This document shows positions 1-6,490 of a DNA stretch of 7,620 nt, in pieces (the first letter of the stretch is position 1; every line of letters starts with the position of its first letter). The stretch comes from Planctomycetota bacterium (GTDB taxonomy: Bacteria; Planctomycetota; Phycisphaerae; Phycisphaerales; UBA1924), in contig JAEYVB010000409.1 of NCBI GenBank assembly GCA_023429345.1, positions 1-7,620 on the forward strand. Reading direction: 5' to 3'. The notes under the pieces are model-generated. The model saw nothing but the letters and a program-made list of their open reading frames with translations, was not told the DNA's origin and did not search any database. The translations under genes and the position numbers were made by a program.

Positions 1-3
1 GCG

Positions 4-960
4 TTACACGGTGCCGGAATCACGCAGCCACAACCACTGGCGGCGCAAACCCTCTTCGAAGGGCGTGCGCGGGTCGTAGCCGAGCTCGGCCCGGGAGCGG
101 GCCAGATCCGCCCACGTGCGGTCCACATCGCCCGGCTGCATCGGCCGGCGTTCGATGACCGGCTCGCGGCCGACGACGGTCGCGATTGCCGCGATCATCG
201 CGTCCAGCCGCCAGGGCCGATCGCTCCCGAGGTTCCAGACACGATACCCGTGCGCCGGGATGCGGTCGTACGCGGCCAGGATGCCCGCGACGGTGTCGTC
301 GACGTAGGTGAAATCGCGCGACATCGAGCCATCGCCAAACATCTGGATCGGCTCGCCCCGCGCGATGCGCCGCATGAAGAGCGAGATGGCGAGATCGGGG
401 CGTTGCCGCGGCCCGTAGACGGTGAAGAACCGCAGCATCGCGGTGGGCATTTTCGTGTACGACCAGTGCGTGTGCCCGATCAGCTCGCAGGATTTCTTGG
501 TCGCGGCGTAGGGGCTGATCGGGGCATCGACGCTATCGGTCTCGGAGAAGGGGGTCTTCTCGTTGTTGCCGTAGACCGAGCTCGATGAGGCGACGACCAC
601 ACGCGAGCATCCGGCCTTGGCGGCCTCGTCCAGGATCACGCTCGTGCCCAGCACGTTCACCCGGGCGTAGCCGACCGGGTCGGCCAGGCTCGGCCGCACG
701 CCCGCCCGGGCCGCAAGATGGATGATGCCATCGACGCGGTGCTCGCGGAGCACACGCCCCACGGTCGCGGGATCGCAGATATCGCCCTCGACCACGGGCA
801 CGCCGCCCGCGCGCACGTTGGCATCCTTCTGGCCGCGGCCGTAGAAGGGGTCGAAGTTGTCGAGGCCGACGGCGGTATCGCCGCGACGGGCGAGGGCGTG
901 CACGACGTGCGAGCCGATGAACCCCGCGGCCCCGGTCACCAGGATCGTCGCCAATCCCAC
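4..960 (-). CDS. NAD-dependent sugar epimerase, UDP-glucuronate 4-epimerase type
   Basis: The product is a 318-residue extended short-chain dehydrogenase/reductase that probably interconverts UDP-glucuronate and UDP-galacturonate (C4 epimerisation through a 4-keto intermediate with bound NAD+) in the cytoplasm, feeding surface polysaccharide synthesis. Seen: an N-terminal Rossmann loop GAAGFIG (10-16), HLAARAGVRPS (81-91), the SSSSVYG catalytic serine segment (125-131), YAATK giving Tyr151 and Lys155 of the YxxxK motif, RFFTVYGPRQRPD (177-189), and a C-terminal MQPGDVDRTWAD (274-285). The RFFTVYGPRQRPD block and the later SRDFTYVDD are typical of the glucuronate-epimerase branch rather than GalE; substrate remains inferred. 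Length is close to the family norm of about 320-340. The gene lies 15 bp after the floA stop, so it is probably cotranscribed. The GTG at 958-960 is only 1 nt from an AGGGAG ribosome site; a TTG two codons later has better spacing. Confidence 0.93.
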   Translation of the reverse strand: MGLATILVTGAAGFIGSHVVHALARRGDTAVGLDNFDPFYGRGQKDANVRAGGVPVVEGDICDPATVGRVLREHRVDGIIHLAARAGVRPSLADPVGYARVNVLGTSVILDEAAKAGCSRVVVASSSSVYGNNEKTPFSETDSVDAPISPYAATKKSCELIGHTHWSYTKMPTAMLRFFTVYGPRQRPDLAISLFMRRIARGEPIQMFGDGSMSRDFTYVDDTVAGILAAYDRIPAHGYRVWNLGSDRPWRLDAMIAAIATVVGREPVIERRPMQPGDVDRTWADLARSRAELGYDPRTPFEEGLRRQWLWLRDSGTV

Positions 961-961
961 G

Positions 962-967
962 CTCCCT
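962..967 (-). promoter_or_regulatory. Shine-Dalgarno site that bears on the epimerase start
   Basis: On the minus strand this reads AGGGAG. It is followed by one base and then the GTG (958-960), or by seven bases and then an in-frame TTG (952-954). The 7-nt spacing to TTG is the usual optimum, and the resulting protein would begin ATILVTGAAGFIG after the start residue, typical for this family. The true start may therefore be 954 rather than 960; the difference is two residues. Confidence 0.55.
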
Positions 968-975
968 TGCCTGAA

Positions 976-1983
976 TCAGCGCGGCTCGCTCTGGCCGCCC
1001 TCGCCGCCGCCGGCGATCGAGGAGCGCATGGACGTGTCCGCCTGCAGGTTCTTGAGCCGGTAGAAGTCCATCACGCCCAGGTTGCCGCTGCGGAAGGCCT
1101 CGGCCATGCTCTTGGGGATCTCGGCCTCGGCCAGCACGACCAGGGCGCGGTTCCGCTGGACCTCGGCCTTGTGCTCCTGCTCCTGGGCGACGGCGAGGGC
1201 GCGGCGCTTCTCGGCCTCGGCCTGGAAGCGGCGCTTGTCGGCCTCGGCCTGATCGGCCTGGAGCTTGGCGCCGATGTTCTCGCCGACATCCACATCGGCG
1301 ATGTCGATCGAGAGGATCTCGAAGGCGGTCCCCGCGTCCAGACCCTTGGACATCACGGTCTTGGAGATGCGGTCGGGGTTCTCCAGTACTTCCTTGTGCG
1401 TGGCCGCGGAGCCGATGGTGGAGACGATGCCCTCGCCCACGCGGGCGATGATCGTCTCTTCCGTCGCCCCGCCGACCAGGCGGGCGATATTGGTACGGAC
1501 CGTCACCCGCGCCTTGGCCCGGAGCTGCACGCCGTCCTTCGCCACTGCGTCGATGGTGTTCCGCGGCCCGCTGCTCGATGGGCAGTCGATCACCTTCGGA
1601 TTCACCGAGGTCTGCACGGCGTCGAAGATGTCGCGGCCGGCGAGGTCGATGGCGGTCGCGACGTTCCACGGGAGCTCGATCCGGGCCGCACGAGCCGCGA
1701 TGAGGGCGCTAATGACGTTGGGGACCCGCCCGCCCGCGAGGTAGTGCGACTCGAGGGCGACCGTGGGCACATCGAGCCCCGCCTTGACTGCCCGGATGCG
1801 CGACATCACGATCGTGCGGACATCCACCTTCCGCAGCCGCATACCGACCATCTCCCACAGGCTCACGTGGGCGTTGGAGAGGAAGGCCTGGATGTACAGG
1901 CTGAGGAACTGGCCGATCACGAACATCAGCACGATCGCCAGCAGGGCGGCGACAATCAGAATGACGATCAGGACGTTGTCCAC
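976..1983 (-). CDS. floA: Flotillin-like protein FloA
   Basis: A 335-residue bacterial flotillin of the FloA (YqfA) family, which oligomerises in the inner membrane and organises functional membrane microdomains. Seen: one N-terminal hydrophobic hairpin or membrane segment (about residues 3-30), no signal peptide, an SPFH/PHB-like region (about 40-235, including VDVRTIVMSRIRAVKAGLD and VRTNIARLVGGATEETIIARVGEGIV), then an Ala/Glu/Lys/Arg-rich helical stretch (about 243-292) typical of the flotillin coiled coil, and a short Gly/Ser-rich tail. Length matches the family (about 330). The start is GTG, preceded by GGAGG with 4-nt spacing. An ATG at 1998-2000 is out of frame. In Bacillus the gene neighbours an NfeD-type gene; none is seen here. 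The epimerase follows after 15 bp, so the two are probably one transcript. Confidence 0.96.
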   Translation of the reverse strand: MDNVLIVILIVAALLAIVLMFVIGQFLSLYIQAFLSNAHVSLWEMVGMRLRKVDVRTIVMSRIRAVKAGLDVPTVALESHYLAGGRVPNVISALIAARAARIELPWNVATAIDLAGRDIFDAVQTSVNPKVIDCPSSSGPRNTIDAVAKDGVQLRAKARVTVRTNIARLVGGATEETIIARVGEGIVSTIGSAATHKEVLENPDRISKTVMSKGLDAGTAFEILSIDIADVDVGENIGAKLQADQAEADKRRFQAEAEKRRALAVAQEQEHKAEVQRNRALVVLAEAEIPKSMAEAFRSGNLGVMDFYRLKNLQADTSMRSSIAGGGEGGQSEPR

Positions 1984-1987
1984 GGGG

Positions 1988-1992
1988 CCTCC
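1988..1992 (-). promoter_or_regulatory. Ribosome binding site of floA
   Basis: The minus strand reads GGAGG four bases before the GTG start of floA. It is the best Shine-Dalgarno match among the minus-strand genes and supports the GTG start. Confidence 0.7.
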
Positions 1993-2011
1993 GGTGTCAT
2001 TAGGGCGGGGG

Positions 2012-2017
2012 AGTATA
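2012..2017 (-). promoter_or_regulatory. Possible -10 element upstream of floA
   Basis: The minus strand reads TATACT, one mismatch from TATAAT, in an otherwise very GC-rich gap. It would place a transcript start near 2005 and leave a leader of about 20 nt containing the GGAGG site. There is no recognisable TTGACA-like element 16-18 bp upstream, so this is tentative. It is the only AT-rich hexamer in the gap. Confidence 0.35.
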
Positions 2018-2210
2018 CCTTGCGGGCGAGGGGGCCCGCGGCCCCGCCTCCGATGCTGGCCGGGTTGGTTCTCTGGGTTCCGAAATCAGCCACGCTTCGG
2101 GTTTCGGCGGGATGGAGGCCTCCGGGGCCGCCCAACCGGCCAGGTCGAGCGCACCCTGCCCCGCGATGACCGCCGACGACGGTCCCTCGGGCTCGCGGGG
2201 CCGGGGCGGG

Positions 2211-2639
2211 TCAGAGGAAGCGCCCGCGCAGCTCAGGCGTCGGCACCATGCACGTGTCCCGCCGGCCGAACCAGCGGTAGCGGCGGCGCGCCACCCGCGC
2301 GTACACCCAGTCCCGGAGCGGGCGCGGGATCACCACCAGGGCGGCGGCCAGGGGCCACGGCCAGCGGAGCCCGCGCGCGATCCGCAGCACCGCGCCGGAC
2401 CGCGTCAGCACCCGGCCCGCCTCCGCCACCACGATGCTGTCGGGAAGATCCCCCGCGTCACGAAGCAGCGCCGCGGCCGCGTCGGACTGGAGCGGCGCAA
2501 AACGGAAACGGCCGCTCGGGTCGCGCTTGATGATGAACACGACCGCGGCGTTGCAGAGGTTGCAGACGCCGTCGAAGAGGACCACCGGGCCGGGTCCGCG
2601 GCTGGGCGAGGTCGGCGTTGACTCCGGGCGCGGGTTCAT
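2211..2639 (-). CDS. Thiol-disulfide oxidoreductase-like DCC family protein (DUF393)
   Basis: A 142-residue protein of the DCC family (DUF393), a small thioredoxin-like group predicted to have thiol-disulfide redox activity; cellular substrates are not established. Seen: VLFDGVCNLCN (20-30) with the hallmark Asp23, Cys26 and Cys29 (DxxCxxC), FAPLQS (48-53) after the first helix, a hydrophobic middle (about 93-105), RPLRDWVYARVARRRYRWFG (106-125), and Cys130 near the C terminus. This order is standard for the family. The open frame continues back to an ATG at 2735, but that would overlap the channel gene by about 50 bp and add a low-complexity Pro/Arg stretch, so the ATG at 2637-2639 is preferred; it gives the normal length of about 130-145. 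No strong ribosome site is visible. It sits 43 bp after the channel gene and is probably cotranscribed with it. Confidence 0.9.
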   Translation of the reverse strand: MNPRPESTPTSPSRGPGPVVLFDGVCNLCNAAVVFIIKRDPSGRFRFAPLQSDAAAALLRDAGDLPDSIVVAEAGRVLTRSGAVLRIARGLRWPWPLAAALVVIPRPLRDWVYARVARRRYRWFGRRDTCMVPTPELRGRFL

Positions 2640-2682
2640 GGGTCGGTGGTCGGGCGGCGGCCGCGCGGCGCGGCCGGGATCT

Positions 2683-3522
2683 TCACAGCTTTGCGCCGCA
2701 TATTCGGCAGAATCGGGCATCGATCTCGTGGCCATCGGCCCCGCAGTTCGGGCACGCGTGCGGGCTGGCGCCCAGTTCCCGCCGGCTGGCGAGCGCCAGT
2801 TCGGTGGTGACGATGCCCGTGGGCACCGCGATCACGGCGTACCCCAGGATCATGATGAAGGACGCGACGACCTTCCCGAACCCGGTCTGCGGCACGATGT
2901 CGCCGTAGCCGACGGTGGTCAGGGTCACGATGGCCCAGTACATCGAGAGCGGGATGTTGTCGAAGCCCGCCTCGTGCCCCTCCACGACGTACATCAGCGA
3001 GCCGAGCGTGCACACCACGGTCGCCATGAACACGAGGAAGACAACGATCTTGGCCCGGGCCGCCTTGAGCGCCCGGATCAGCACCTGACCCTCGCTGACG
3101 TACTTGGCGAGTTTCAGGACGCGGAAGACCCGCGCCAGGCGGAGGATGCGGATCGTCATCAGGGCCTGGGCGCCGGGGAGAAGGAGGGCCAGGTAGCTGG
3201 GCAGGATCGCCAGCAGATCGACCACGCCGTAGAAACTCGTCGCGTACTTCCGCGGGCTTCGCACGCAGAGCAGGCGGAGGATGTACTCGGCCGTGAACAG
3301 GCCGGTCAGGACCCACTCGGTCACCCGCAGCTCTGTCGCGTACCGGTCCCCGAAGGGCTTGACGCTCTCCAGGGAGAGCGCCACGACGCTCCCGACGATC
3401 GCCAGGAGCAGAACGACATCGAAGGTCTTCCCCGCGGGTGTGTGGGCCTCGAAGATGATCTCGTGCAGCTTCTCCCGCCAGGGGGCCAGGGGCGGGCGCG
3501 CTGGGTGCGGGAGAGCAGTCAC
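2683..3522 (-). CDS. Voltage-gated-type potassium channel with C-terminal zinc ribbon
   Basis: A 279-residue six-helix ion channel subunit, expected to form an inner-membrane tetramer that conducts K+. Seen: S1 at about 35-52, S2 at 67-87, S3 at 97-115, and an S4 sensor at 121-140 with basic residues at every third position (Arg125, 128, 131, 134, Lys137, 140). S5 lies at about 157-180, the pore helix at 188-200, the K+ filter TTVGYGD at 202-208, and S6 at 214-240 with a VPTG bend. A short cytoplasmic tail ends in CPNC (257-260) and CRIC (272-275), eleven residues apart, which reads as a zinc ribbon. The intact S4 ladder indicates true voltage sensing, though this is inferred. The GTG start overlaps a TGA in another frame (GTGA). 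No clear ribosome site is visible. It is followed after 43 bp by the DCC gene. Confidence 0.94.
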   Translation of the reverse strand: MTALPHPARPPLAPWREKLHEIIFEAHTPAGKTFDVVLLLAIVGSVVALSLESVKPFGDRYATELRVTEWVLTGLFTAEYILRLLCVRSPRKYATSFYGVVDLLAILPSYLALLLPGAQALMTIRILRLARVFRVLKLAKYVSEGQVLIRALKAARAKIVVFLVFMATVVCTLGSLMYVVEGHEAGFDNIPLSMYWAIVTLTTVGYGDIVPQTGFGKVVASFIMILGYAVIAVPTGIVTTELALASRRELGASPHACPNCGADGHEIDARFCRICGAKL

Positions 3523-3629
3523 CGGCTTACCACGCTGCGCGGTTCCGCCGCGGCGGCTTGCCGCTCGCGGGCGGCCGGTCCACCGCGCGCCGCGCCTCCT
3601 TCCGTGCTGCGGCAGGAGCGTTCGGTCGC

Positions 3630-3660
3630 CCGCATCGGCCTGGTAGTCCGCCGCATCGGC
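3630..3660. repeat. Short direct repeat CCGCATCGGC, two copies
   Basis: Identical 10-mers lie at 3630-3639 and 3651-3660, 21 bp apart from start to start, in the gap between topoisomerase VI A and the channel gene. The spacing is two helical turns, as in a tandem protein-binding site, but also seven codons, so it could come from a coding repeat. In GC-rich DNA a chance match is quite possible. Confidence 0.35.
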
Positions 3661-3679
3661 GTTCTCCTCGAACCGTGGG

Positions 3680-4813
3680 TCAATCCAGCCAGTCCCGCGC
3701 CTTCAGCCGCTGCGGGACGTACTCCTCGGTGACGTAGGAGATGTCCTTGGTGATCATGGCTTCGACTTCCATCTTGAAGCCGTTGCGGAGCAGCAGTTCG
3801 ATCTCCTTCTGCCAGCCCTTGTGCCCCTGGAACCAGGGGTACGCCAGGATCTCCCGCGCCCGCTTCACATCGTTGTCCGTCAGGTCGATCTTCACCGCGT
3901 CGGAGAGGTCGCAGGCGTCGAAGTCCTTGGCCCGGATGCCCAGGAACTTCGCGTCGGGGATCGCCAGGCGCGAGCTCTCGAAGGCGAGCGAGATCGACCC
4001 CTGCTTGATCACCGAGTAGATGTAGTGCCCCCACGGGTCGCAATCCAGCAGGCAGATGATCGGCAGCTTCAGCTCCTGGTTGAGGCGCTGCAGGAGCCGC
4101 CGGCAGCCACGGGGCGGCTGCCCGGCCCCGTGCGTCAGGATGCAGTTGTTCTTCTCCCAGAACCGGTCCTCGTTGAAGCGGTTCCAGACCGTGCCCTTCT
4201 CGACGTGCAGGACGAACTTGGCCTCGCACTTCTTGAACTGGATCGCGTCCGGCTCCACGATCGACGGGATCCCCCACCCGCCCGAGCCCATCCGGCGGCC
4301 GTCGATCTCGTCGCCCTTGTCGACGATCGTGATGTTGCCCACGAGCGTGCCGCGGTTCTCCGCGAAGATGTGCAGCTCCTCGCGCAGGGCCCCGAGCGCG
4401 ACCTCGAGGTCCTCGAGGATCGGGTCGGACTCGTCCTGCGTGTCGAAGGTGTTCTCCTTCGTCCCCGCGACGGTGTGCTTGGCCTTGTAGAACACGCCGC
4501 GGAGGCTGCTGGTCTTGTCCGCATCGATCAGGTCCTTGATCGTGCTGGCGTGCAGCATCGTCTGCATGAACTGCTTGGCCTGGTTCAGGTTGAAGAGCTG
4601 CCGCTCCTGGGTGGCATCCCCCATCTCCAGGATGCCCCGCTTCTTGTTCCAGATCGTGTTGCTCTTGGTCCGGGTCGGGATCTTCACCACCGGCTCGCGG
4701 TTTCGGAAGGCGTTGGTCGCCACCGTCTCTGCCAGGTCGGTGATCTTCCCCAGCGTGGCGACGTCGCGGTCCTTGCGCTTGCCCGTCGTTTTGGTCGTCG
4801 TCTTCTTCGCCAT
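3680..4813 (-). CDS. top6A: DNA topoisomerase VI subunit A (Spo11/Top6A family)
   Basis: A 377-residue type IIB topoisomerase A subunit, which cuts both DNA strands through a tyrosine and works with the GHKL ATPase B subunit to relax and decatenate DNA. Seen: a Lys/Thr-rich N-terminal tail (1-17); a winged-helix CAP-like domain with SLRGVFYKAKH (103-113), where Tyr109 matches the catalytic tyrosine of the usual RxxYY motif; then a TOPRIM domain with Glu205 in FVLHVEKG (200-207) and DCD (Asp257, Asp259) in LLDCDPWGHYIYS. The blocks GQPPRGCRRLLQRLN (231-245) and SRLAIPDAKFLGI (281-293) are also characteristic. Length matches archaeal Top6A (about 365-390). The ATG at 4811-4813 is chosen because the 55 codons upstream are low-complexity Arg/Ser/Pro and the MAKKTT start is natural. 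No top6B gene lies on either side, which is unusual because the two genes are commonly adjacent. Confidence 0.95.
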   Translation of the reverse strand: MAKKTTTKTTGKRKDRDVATLGKITDLAETVATNAFRNREPVVKIPTRTKSNTIWNKKRGILEMGDATQERQLFNLNQAKQFMQTMLHASTIKDLIDADKTSSLRGVFYKAKHTVAGTKENTFDTQDESDPILEDLEVALGALREELHIFAENRGTLVGNITIVDKGDEIDGRRMGSGGWGIPSIVEPDAIQFKKCEAKFVLHVEKGTVWNRFNEDRFWEKNNCILTHGAGQPPRGCRRLLQRLNQELKLPIICLLDCDPWGHYIYSVIKQGSISLAFESSRLAIPDAKFLGIRAKDFDACDLSDAVKIDLTDNDVKRAREILAYPWFQGHKGWQKEIELLLRNGFKMEVEAMITKDISYVTEEYVPQRLKARDWLD

Positions 4814-4852
4814 GGAGCGTCCGTGCCCTCTCGAGGTATGGGGATTGCCGTT

Positions 4853-4869
4853 GGCGGTAGTGTACCGCC
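4853..4869. repeat. Perfect inverted repeat upstream of top6A
   Basis: GGCGGTA, a 3-base spacer GTG, and TACCGCC form a perfect 7-bp dyad, 40 bp before the top6A start. The minus-strand hexamer TACACT (4859-4864), a fair -10 match, lies inside it. A dyad over a -10 suggests an operator for a dimeric repressor. Alternatively it is a small hairpin about 80 bp beyond the TPR stop; it lacks a T-run on the minus strand, so it is a poor intrinsic terminator. Confidence 0.55.
4859..4864 (-). promoter_or_regulatory. Possible -10 element of top6A
   Basis: The minus strand reads TACACT, two mismatches from TATAAT, about 45 bp before the ATG and centred in the inverted repeat. I see no good -35 at 16-18 bp upstream; TTGCCA is present but 27 bp away. 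Tentative. Confidence 0.3.
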
Positions 4870-4950
4870 GGCGCGAGAAACTGGCCGCGGGTGGCAATGG
4901 CCGGCCGCCCTGCGCCGTGCCCGAACGGGAGCGCTCTCTGCCGCTGCGGC

Positions 4951-6315
4951 CTACCGAGGCCTGCGTCGCACCAGCCACCGCCAGGCCCCGCCGGCCACCT
5001 CCATCACCGCGTGCAGCCGGAGCGCCAGGGACAGCCTCCGGATCGACGCATCGTCGGGGTCGATCCGCCGCGCCTGTCCGAGCCAGTACCGCGCCCGCCG
5101 CCAGCGACGCTCGCGCACGCAGGCCATCGCCATGTTGTGCATCGCGGCGACGTTCCGCGGGTCCAGCCTCAGGACCTTGCGCGTTTCCTCCATGCCCTCG
5201 GCCCGCTCCCCCGCCTCCAGGAGCGCCACGCTCAGCAGGTGGTGCGACCGCGCCTGCTCCGGCTCGCGCTCCGCGAGCACCCGGAACACGCGCACGGCAT
5301 CCTCCGCCAAGTCGGCATCCAGCAGCAGCGACCCGAGCTCCTCCAGGTCCGCGCCCTCGAACTGTGCGGGCCGCTCGCCGAACTCCGTCAACTCCCGCCG
5401 CAGGAGGGCCTCGACCGCGGCGCGGTCCTCGGCCTTGCCGCGCCTGAAGAGCACCCCCGCCAGGCGCCGCCGCGCCCCGGAATACTCCGGGTCCAGGCGC
5501 AGCACGACATCGAACTGCCTGCCCGCATCATCGGTGCGTCCTTCGCGCTCCGCGAGGTCCCCGAGCTCGAAGTGCGCCTCGGCGTTGTCCGGCTCGATCT
5601 CGAGGACCCGCCGGAACTTCTCCCCGGCCTCCGCAAACCGGTTCATCTCGACCAGCAGCGTCCCCAGCGAGAGCAGCGTGTCGATATCGCCGGGCTCGAT
5701 CCGCAACTCCCGCAGGTAGAGCTGCCGCGCCCTCTCGTAGCGACCGGTGGCCGCGTACACCTCCGCCAGCTTGCCCTGCACCCCGGGGAGCTCCGCGTCG
5801 ATTTTGGCCGCCTCGCGGAGACACCACACCGCCTTCTCGAAGAGCTCGCGCTCGAGCAGCGAGTCCGCCATCGCCAGGAACGCGTCCGCGCTCCGCGGGT
5901 CGACCTGCTGGGCCAGGTAAAACATGATCTCCGCCTGGTCGTGCTGCCCCAGCGCGGTGAAGGCCTCGATGCGGTGCACGTACGACTGCACATCGGCCGC
6001 GTCCAGCTTCTCCGCCCGCTCCAGCCACTCCAGCGCTCCCCGCGGGTCATCGCTCCGGAGGAGGCTCACCCCCGCCATCAGGGCCGACTGCTCATCCTCC
6101 GGGTCAAGACCGAAGGCTTCCCGGAACACCTCCGCGGCCTCCTTGTGCCGCCCGGCCGCATCCAGCGTCAGGCCCAGATTGAACTGCCACTCAGCCTGGT
6201 AGGGGTTCAACGAGATCGCGTGCCGCAGCTCGCTCTCGGCCTCTTCCCAGCGGCCGAGCTCATAGAGCTCGTGCGCCCGCTCCACGTGCTGTTCGGCCTC
6301 TTGCCACTCGCTCAT
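4951..6315 (-). CDS. Tetratricopeptide repeat (TPR) protein
   Basis: A 454-residue protein built almost entirely of TPR helix pairs, a scaffold for protein-protein contacts; the partner is unknown. Seen: about eleven or twelve 34-residue units from residue 6 to about 420, with recurring A-x2-LG/LA-x3 first helices and closing L-x-L-D/N-P turns (ISLNPYQ, FGLDPED, LRIEPGD, LEIEPDN, LRLDPEY, LRLDPRN, RRIDPDD). One looser unit at about 278-318 contains a local insertion. There is no signal peptide or membrane segment with the chosen start, so a cytoplasmic location is likely. The tail ends in a basic stretch (WRWLVRRRPR). The ATG at 6313-6315 is chosen because the 32 codons upstream are Cys/Gly-rich and not TPR-like, and the first repeat begins right after it. 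It is 137 bp upstream of top6A on the same strand. Confidence 0.93.
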   Translation of the reverse strand: MSEWQEAEQHVERAHELYELGRWEEAESELRHAISLNPYQAEWQFNLGLTLDAAGRHKEAAEVFREAFGLDPEDEQSALMAGVSLLRSDDPRGALEWLERAEKLDAADVQSYVHRIEAFTALGQHDQAEIMFYLAQQVDPRSADAFLAMADSLLERELFEKAVWCLREAAKIDAELPGVQGKLAEVYAATGRYERARQLYLRELRIEPGDIDTLLSLGTLLVEMNRFAEAGEKFRRVLEIEPDNAEAHFELGDLAEREGRTDDAGRQFDVVLRLDPEYSGARRRLAGVLFRRGKAEDRAAVEALLRRELTEFGERPAQFEGADLEELGSLLLDADLAEDAVRVFRVLAEREPEQARSHHLLSVALLEAGERAEGMEETRKVLRLDPRNVAAMHNMAMACVRERRWRRARYWLGQARRIDPDDASIRRLSLALRLHAVMEVAGGAWRWLVRRRPR

Positions 6316-6438
6316 GGATAGCCCCCGGAGGGACGAAACCCGATCCGAGCCTTGTTCGAAGGTCGATCCCGGAATTGGCCGACAACACCAGCACCCGGCC
6401 CCGGCCATCATCGTACCATCGGGGCATCTCCGCTGGAG

Positions 6439-6454
6439 CCGGGTTTCCGGGTTT
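6439..6454. repeat. Tandem 8-mer CCGGGTTT, two copies
   Basis: CCGGGTTT occurs twice head to tail in the divergent gap, about 55 bp before the plus-strand start. A related GAAACCCG, in the opposite orientation, occurs near 6335-6343. It might be a regulator site, or chance. Confidence 0.35.
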
Positions 6455-6490
6455 ACAGCCTCATGACGGCACCCCGTTCCCGCATGTTAT

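Larger units (their letters stand above)
1984..2210. other. Intergenic gap between the DCC gene and floA
   Basis: This 227-bp gap separates the stop of the DCC gene from the start of floA. It holds the floA ribosome site and a possible -10 element, a perfect 10-bp palindrome GGAGGCCTCC (2114-2123), a 6-bp inverted repeat CCGAAA/TTTCGG (2080-2085 and 2102-2107), and GGGGC/GCCCC arms (2031-2035 and 2041-2045). Any of these could act as a weak terminator for the upstream gene, but none is followed by a T-run on the minus strand. No open frame here looks like a gene. Confidence 0.5.

Noticed and set aside
2029..2123. Intrinsic terminator after the DCC gene
   Set aside because: There are GC-rich inverted repeats, but none is followed by a T-run on the minus strand, so I list them only as structure in the gap.
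718..2169. A 483-codon plus-strand open frame opposite floA and the epimerase
   Set aside because: It lies antisense to two well-recognised genes and its translation is His/Asp/Arg/Gly-rich with no domain. It is a by-product of high-GC codon use.
2640..2735. A 32-codon N-terminal extension of the DCC protein
   Set aside because: It would overlap the channel gene and adds residues unrelated to the family; the ATG at 2639 gives the usual length.
4814..4978. A 55-codon N-terminal extension of topoisomerase VI A
   Set aside because: The extension is low-complexity Arg/Ser/Pro/Gly and covers the dyad and possible -10; the ATG at 4813 gives a normal family length.
3821..5719. A 632-codon plus-strand open frame opposite top6A and the TPR gene
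   Set aside because: It spans two genes with clear motifs on the other strand and has no recognisable domain; composition is Arg/Leu/Asp/Val-rich, typical of GC-driven shadow frames.
5000..6300. DNA-level tandem repeat array
   Set aside because: The periodic pattern is about 102 bp and reflects the 34-residue TPR units; the copies are too divergent at DNA level to be a recent repeat array or CRISPR.
4891..6321. A 476-codon plus-strand open frame opposite the TPR gene
   Set aside because: It mirrors the TPR gene almost exactly, and its apparent repetitiveness comes from the TPR periodicity on the other strand.
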